From: an uncultured Burkholderiales bacterium | GTDB lineage: Bacteria > Pseudomonadota > Gammaproteobacteria > Burkholderiales > Burkholderiaceae_C | Reading direction: 5' to 3' | DNA length: 9,433 nt | NCBI GenBank assembly: GCA_903953985.1 | Contig: CAJBLW010000251.1 | Span: forward strand, 1-9,433 | Shown: positions 7,084 to 9,433 of the stretch, in pieces | Numbering within the stretch: the stretch's first letter is position 1 | How the letters are laid out: every line of letters begins with the position of its first letter | Program-made: the position numbers and the translations under genes | Notes under the pieces: generated by a model | What the model was told of the DNA's origin: nothing | Database searches by the model: none | The model's input: only the letters and a program-made list of their open reading frames with translations

Positions 7084-8139
7084 ATGTTGTTTCGCCAACA
7101 GAAAAAATTTCAGCTTTTCCAGGTGCTGGCCGCTGCTTTGGTTTCAGTGTCGTGCGCGAGCACAGGTTCTGCGCCTGCAGACAAAAATTGGGGTTCAACA
7201 GTGTCCGCCCTGCCAACGCCAAAAGCTGGGGTGGTCAAACTCAAAGCCCCTGTTCTGTCTTTCAATGACACAGGTTTGAGCGTGAGCGACGGCGTCACCC
7301 ACAATGGTTTGTGGGGTGTGGACAGTGCCGACATCGATTGGGAGTTTTCATTCGATCTGGGCGCAACCTGGACCCGTGGCCAAGGGAACACTTTTGAAGT
7401 CAAGGACGATGGGGCCAAGACGATCTGGGTGCGCGCCCGCGATGACGCGGGCAACACTTCAGAGATCGTGAGAGTCCGTTGCGTGCTCGATACCCTGGCC
7501 CCGCTGGCCTTGTCCGTTACCCCACAGTTGGACGGCCTCACCAACCGTTTGCAGTTATCGGGCCTTGAGTCGGGTGCGCGGTGGGAATACTCATTGAATG
7601 GCCAGGCCCCTTGGCATGTGGGCAGCGGCCCCGCTTTGGGAATTTTGGGCCATGGCATCACCCGGCTTTGGCTCAGGCAAGTGGATGTCGCGGGAAACCC
7701 GTCTGAGGCCCGAGCCATCGACTTGCAAAGCCCCAGCCTGTTGACCCACGAAGTCTCTGGCAACCCCTTGCAACCCAGTGTTTTGGCGTCTGGCTTGCAG
7801 ACCTATTTGATTCATGGCGTGGTGGTGCGCGGTGATGCCAACCATGTGCGTTGGGAAGTACCCCAAGGCCAAATGCTGATGTCTTTCAAGTTGGTGCACT
7901 ATGCCTCAGACGATTTTGCGTCTTATGCCTTGCAGCGCAGCACCGTTTTCGATGCGGGAATGGACACCAAACGCATGCTGGCATGGGGTCAGATCGGTCT
8001 CAGTGACTTGAATCGCAATGTGTTAGCAAACACTGGACCTCAGTGGCGCGGTGAAGGCCCCATGACCCTCAGGCTCCAACAACACGGGCCCTTGCCAACG
8101 CCCTACGCCATCGAGCTCACGCTGGCCCCTGCGAACTGA
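7084..8139 (+). CDS. Lipoprotein with two Ig-like repeats and a C-terminal beta-rich domain (paralogue 2)
   Basis: Function unknown. This 351-residue product shares the whole architecture of the 4287-5360 product. A basic N-terminus and hydrophobic segment end at VSVSC, so lipidation at Cys24 is plausible, though the box is weaker than in paralogue 1 and is followed by AS rather than glycines. Ig-like repeat 1 (about 57-137) has WEFSFDLGATWTRGQG and DGAKTIWVRARDDAGNTSE; repeat 2 (about 150-214) has WEYSLNGQAPW and LWLRQVDVAGN. The C-terminal domain (about 222-351) has LQPSVL, GDANHVRWEVPQGQ, YALQR and DLNRNVL. By eye most of the first repeat is identical between the copies, while linkers and the final 30 residues differ, so they are diverged duplicates. 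A lone Cys in (S/R)CVLDT is shared (here Cys133). A 90-bp gap after the protease has no visible terminator, so this is probably the operon's third gene. Confidence 0.85.
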   Translation: MLFRQQKKFQLFQVLAAALVSVSCASTGSAPADKNWGSTVSALPTPKAGVVKLKAPVLSFNDTGLSVSDGVTHNGLWGVDSADIDWEFSFDLGATWTRGQGNTFEVKDDGAKTIWVRARDDAGNTSEIVRVRCVLDTLAPLALSVTPQLDGLTNRLQLSGLESGARWEYSLNGQAPWHVGSGPALGILGHGITRLWLRQVDVAGNPSEARAIDLQSPSLLTHEVSGNPLQPSVLASGLQTYLIHGVVVRGDANHVRWEVPQGQMLMSFKLVHYASDDFASYALQRSTVFDAGMDTKRMLAWGQIGLSDLNRNVLANTGPQWRGEGPMTLRLQQHGPLPTPYAIELTLAPAN

Positions 8140-8263
8140 GGACCGGGTTCAATTCAGAGTCAGCAGATAGGCGATGTAGCGCAGGCCATCCACGCTCGTG
8201 TGCCTGGCGTGGCTGGCGATTTCTGTTTGTGCGCTGGTCATACACCGCCCCAAGACGGCTTGC
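8140..8263. other. Convergent intergenic gap with an imperfect hairpin
   Basis: This gap separates the plus-strand lipoprotein operon from the minus-strand glycosyltransferase, so it should contain termination signals for both. The best structure pairs CAGGC (8182-8186) with GCCTG (8202-8206), with an inner CACG/CGTG stem, but no T tract follows on either strand. No clear intrinsic terminator was found. Confidence 0.4.
8149..8241 (-). CDS. Possible 30-residue small protein or gene remnant
   Basis: A short minus-strand frame downstream of the glycosyltransferase begins MTSAQTEIA and ends GLRYIAYLLTLN before TGA. Its codons mostly end in G or C as in the neighbouring genes, and the C-terminus reads like a natural protein tail. 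There is no clear ribosome binding site. The frame stays open upstream, out of frame, into the end of the glycosyltransferase gene, so it could be the relic of a longer gene. It could equally be chance. Confidence 0.2.
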   Translation of the reverse strand: MTSAQTEIASHARHTSVDGLRYIAYLLTLN

Positions 8264-9382
8264 TCAACCCGCCTTGATCGCCCCCAAAGCGTCGACCACT
8301 TCGAACACCGCCTGGTTGTTCATTTGTTGGACATGTTGATGGTAAAGCGGCAAGTCGCTCAACAGCGCGTCCACAGCACCAGGCAATTCACTGACCGACG
8401 CAATCACCTTGCCCAGTTGGTTCTCTTCCAACCACACCGTGTTGTACCTTTCTTGCGGCATGGTGGCGCCGTTGCGGAAAGTGATGACGGGCAAACCCAT
8501 GTGCACCGCCTCACTCAAGCTGCCGGGGCCGGGTTTGCCCACAAAATAATCACACACGTGCATGACGAGGTGAATGTCTTGGACGAAACCCATGACATGG
8601 TGCTTGGCTGACGCCGATTGCGCTGCCATTTTTTTGGCCAAAGCGGTGTTGTGGCCCGCTACAAAAATCAGCTGTCGGCCCGGCAGTGCCTTGGCGATCT
8701 GCAGCATTTCAGAGGAACCATGCCCACCAAACAGGATCAAGCCCGTGGGGACATTCGGCTCCAGACCCATCTCTGTGAGCTGGGCCGCTTTGTCCACCGA
8801 CTGCCTGCGGTAAAAATCAGGGCGCAAAATCATGCCCGATGTGGTGACGATGGCCCGGTGGTCATAACCCAGCGCAGCCGCCTGGGAAGCCGCAAACGCT
8901 GAGCCGCAAATGATGTACTGGCCTTGCCGAGGCTCCATCCAAAAGTGGGGCGGGTAGTCGGCCATGTCGGTCAGAACCGTGACATAGGGCACGCCCGGCA
9001 ATTCGTCCCGAAGTGCTTCGTACATCACTTTGTTGAAATTGGGCACCAGCGAGACCACCATATCCGGAGGGTTGCTGCCCCAAAATGACCGCAACTTCTT
9101 TTTGAGCTTCGGCAGGGTCAGCCTGATCATGGCCTGAAAAATTTTGAGCTCGGTGGCCAAGCCACGGGTCCAGCCTTTTTTCAGCCTCAGGTTGTACAAG
9201 TCTTCGGGTGCAAAGCCGGTCAGTTTTTGGTAGTAGCGATCCGAGTCAACGACCTCGAAAAGGTTGACCAACGACACCGACCAGTCAGGGTGCTTTTGTG
9301 CAATGACTTCCTGCAAAGCCAGCGCAGCCGACCTGTGGCCCCCACCGGCATTGAAGTAAATGAGCTGAACAAGGTATTTCAT
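8264..9382 (-). CDS. GT28 glycosyltransferase, monogalactosyldiacylglycerol synthase-like
   Basis: Probably transfers a sugar from a nucleotide sugar to diacylglycerol at the cytoplasmic face of the inner membrane, making glycolipid. The 372-residue product starts with the conserved N-terminal signature of these synthases, YFNAGGGHRSAA (9-20), which supports the ATG at 9382. LTDMADYPPHFW (137-148) occupies the usual acceptor-side position. The C-terminal nucleotide-sugar domain has FGGHGSS (218-224), VGKPGPGSLSEAVHMGLPVI (281-300) and QERYNTVWLEENQLG (310-324). A basic stretch (PKLKKKLR, 91-98) may aid membrane contact. There is no signal peptide or transmembrane segment. MurG is a more distant relative, but the GGGHR and KPGPG motifs favour the glycolipid group. 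In several bacteria such enzymes replace phospholipids with phosphate-free lipids when phosphate is scarce, matching phoX in this window. The donor and acceptor cannot be read from the sequence. Its start overlaps the previous gene by ATGA. Confidence 0.88.
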   Translation of the reverse strand: MKYLVQLIYFNAGGGHRSAALALQEVIAQKHPDWSVSLVNLFEVVDSDRYYQKLTGFAPEDLYNLRLKKGWTRGLATELKIFQAMIRLTLPKLKKKLRSFWGSNPPDMVVSLVPNFNKVMYEALRDELPGVPYVTVLTDMADYPPHFWMEPRQGQYIICGSAFAASQAAALGYDHRAIVTTSGMILRPDFYRRQSVDKAAQLTEMGLEPNVPTGLILFGGHGSSEMLQIAKALPGRQLIFVAGHNTALAKKMAAQSASAKHHVMGFVQDIHLVMHVCDYFVGKPGPGSLSEAVHMGLPVITFRNGATMPQERYNTVWLEENQLGKVIASVSELPGAVDALLSDLPLYHQHVQQMNNQAVFEVVDALGAIKAG

Positions 9383-9433
9383 CGGGTATCAGCTTGCCCG
9401 GTGCGAATGACATGAGCGTGACCATGCTTGCCC
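9379..9433 (-). CDS. C-terminal end of an upstream gene, overlapping the glycosyltransferase
   Basis: A minus-strand frame enters from the right edge and ends with TGA at 9381-9379, forming the ATGA overlap typical of coupled genes with the glycosyltransferase start. Only 17 residues are visible, ending HVIRTGQADTR. The product cannot be named from this. Glycolipid synthases used in lipid remodelling are sometimes paired with a PlcP-type metallophosphoesterase, so that is worth testing, but it is a guess. Confidence 0.5.
   Translation of the reverse strand, partial: GKHGHAHVIRTGQADTR

Noticed and set aside
1..9433. CRISPR arrays, tRNA or rRNA genes, insertion sequences, integrases and toxin-antitoxin pairs
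   Set aside because: No regularly spaced repeats, tRNA-like cloverleaf, transposase motif or terminal inverted repeats were seen on reading both strands.

Overview
The window looks like chromosomal DNA from a betaproteobacterium, most likely a freshwater Comamonadaceae-type organism. This rests on moderate-to-high G+C coding DNA with GC-rich third codon positions, the flavour of the protein sequences, and a Tat-exported PhoX. No search was run, so the taxon is an inference. There are no RNA genes, insertion sequences, phage genes or CRISPR repeats.

Layout. (1) 1-1694, minus strand: a secreted two-domain 5'-nucleotidase-type metallophosphoesterase whose C-terminus runs off the left edge. (2) 1695-2064: an AT-rich divergent control region with a 9-bp direct repeat around a small inverted repeat, a candidate Pho box and a good ribosome binding site. 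(3) 2065-4143, plus strand: a full-length PhoX alkaline phosphatase with a twin-arginine signal and a lipobox, followed by hairpins including a strong terminator-like stem. (4) 4287-8139, plus strand: three lipoprotein genes, probably one operon. Two paralogous lipoproteins with Ig-like repeats flank a kexin/subtilisin-type protease with a P-domain. (5) 8140-8263: a convergent gap. (6) 8264-9382, minus strand: a GT28 glycosyltransferase related to monogalactosyldiacylglycerol synthase, overlapping by ATGA the last codons of an upstream gene cut by the right edge.

How the genes may work together. The nucleotidase and PhoX would release phosphate from nucleotides and phosphoesters outside the cytoplasm. 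The glycosyltransferase could make phosphate-free glycolipids. Together they suggest a phosphate-starvation locus; this is inference supported by one degenerate Pho box before phoX. The least familiar part is the trio in the middle. The protease has an intact catalytic triad, but almost no room for a prodomain between its lipid anchor and catalytic domain. The two flanking lipoproteins share the same architecture. They could be its chaperones, partners, regulators or substrates, and this is the best candidate here for an undescribed system.
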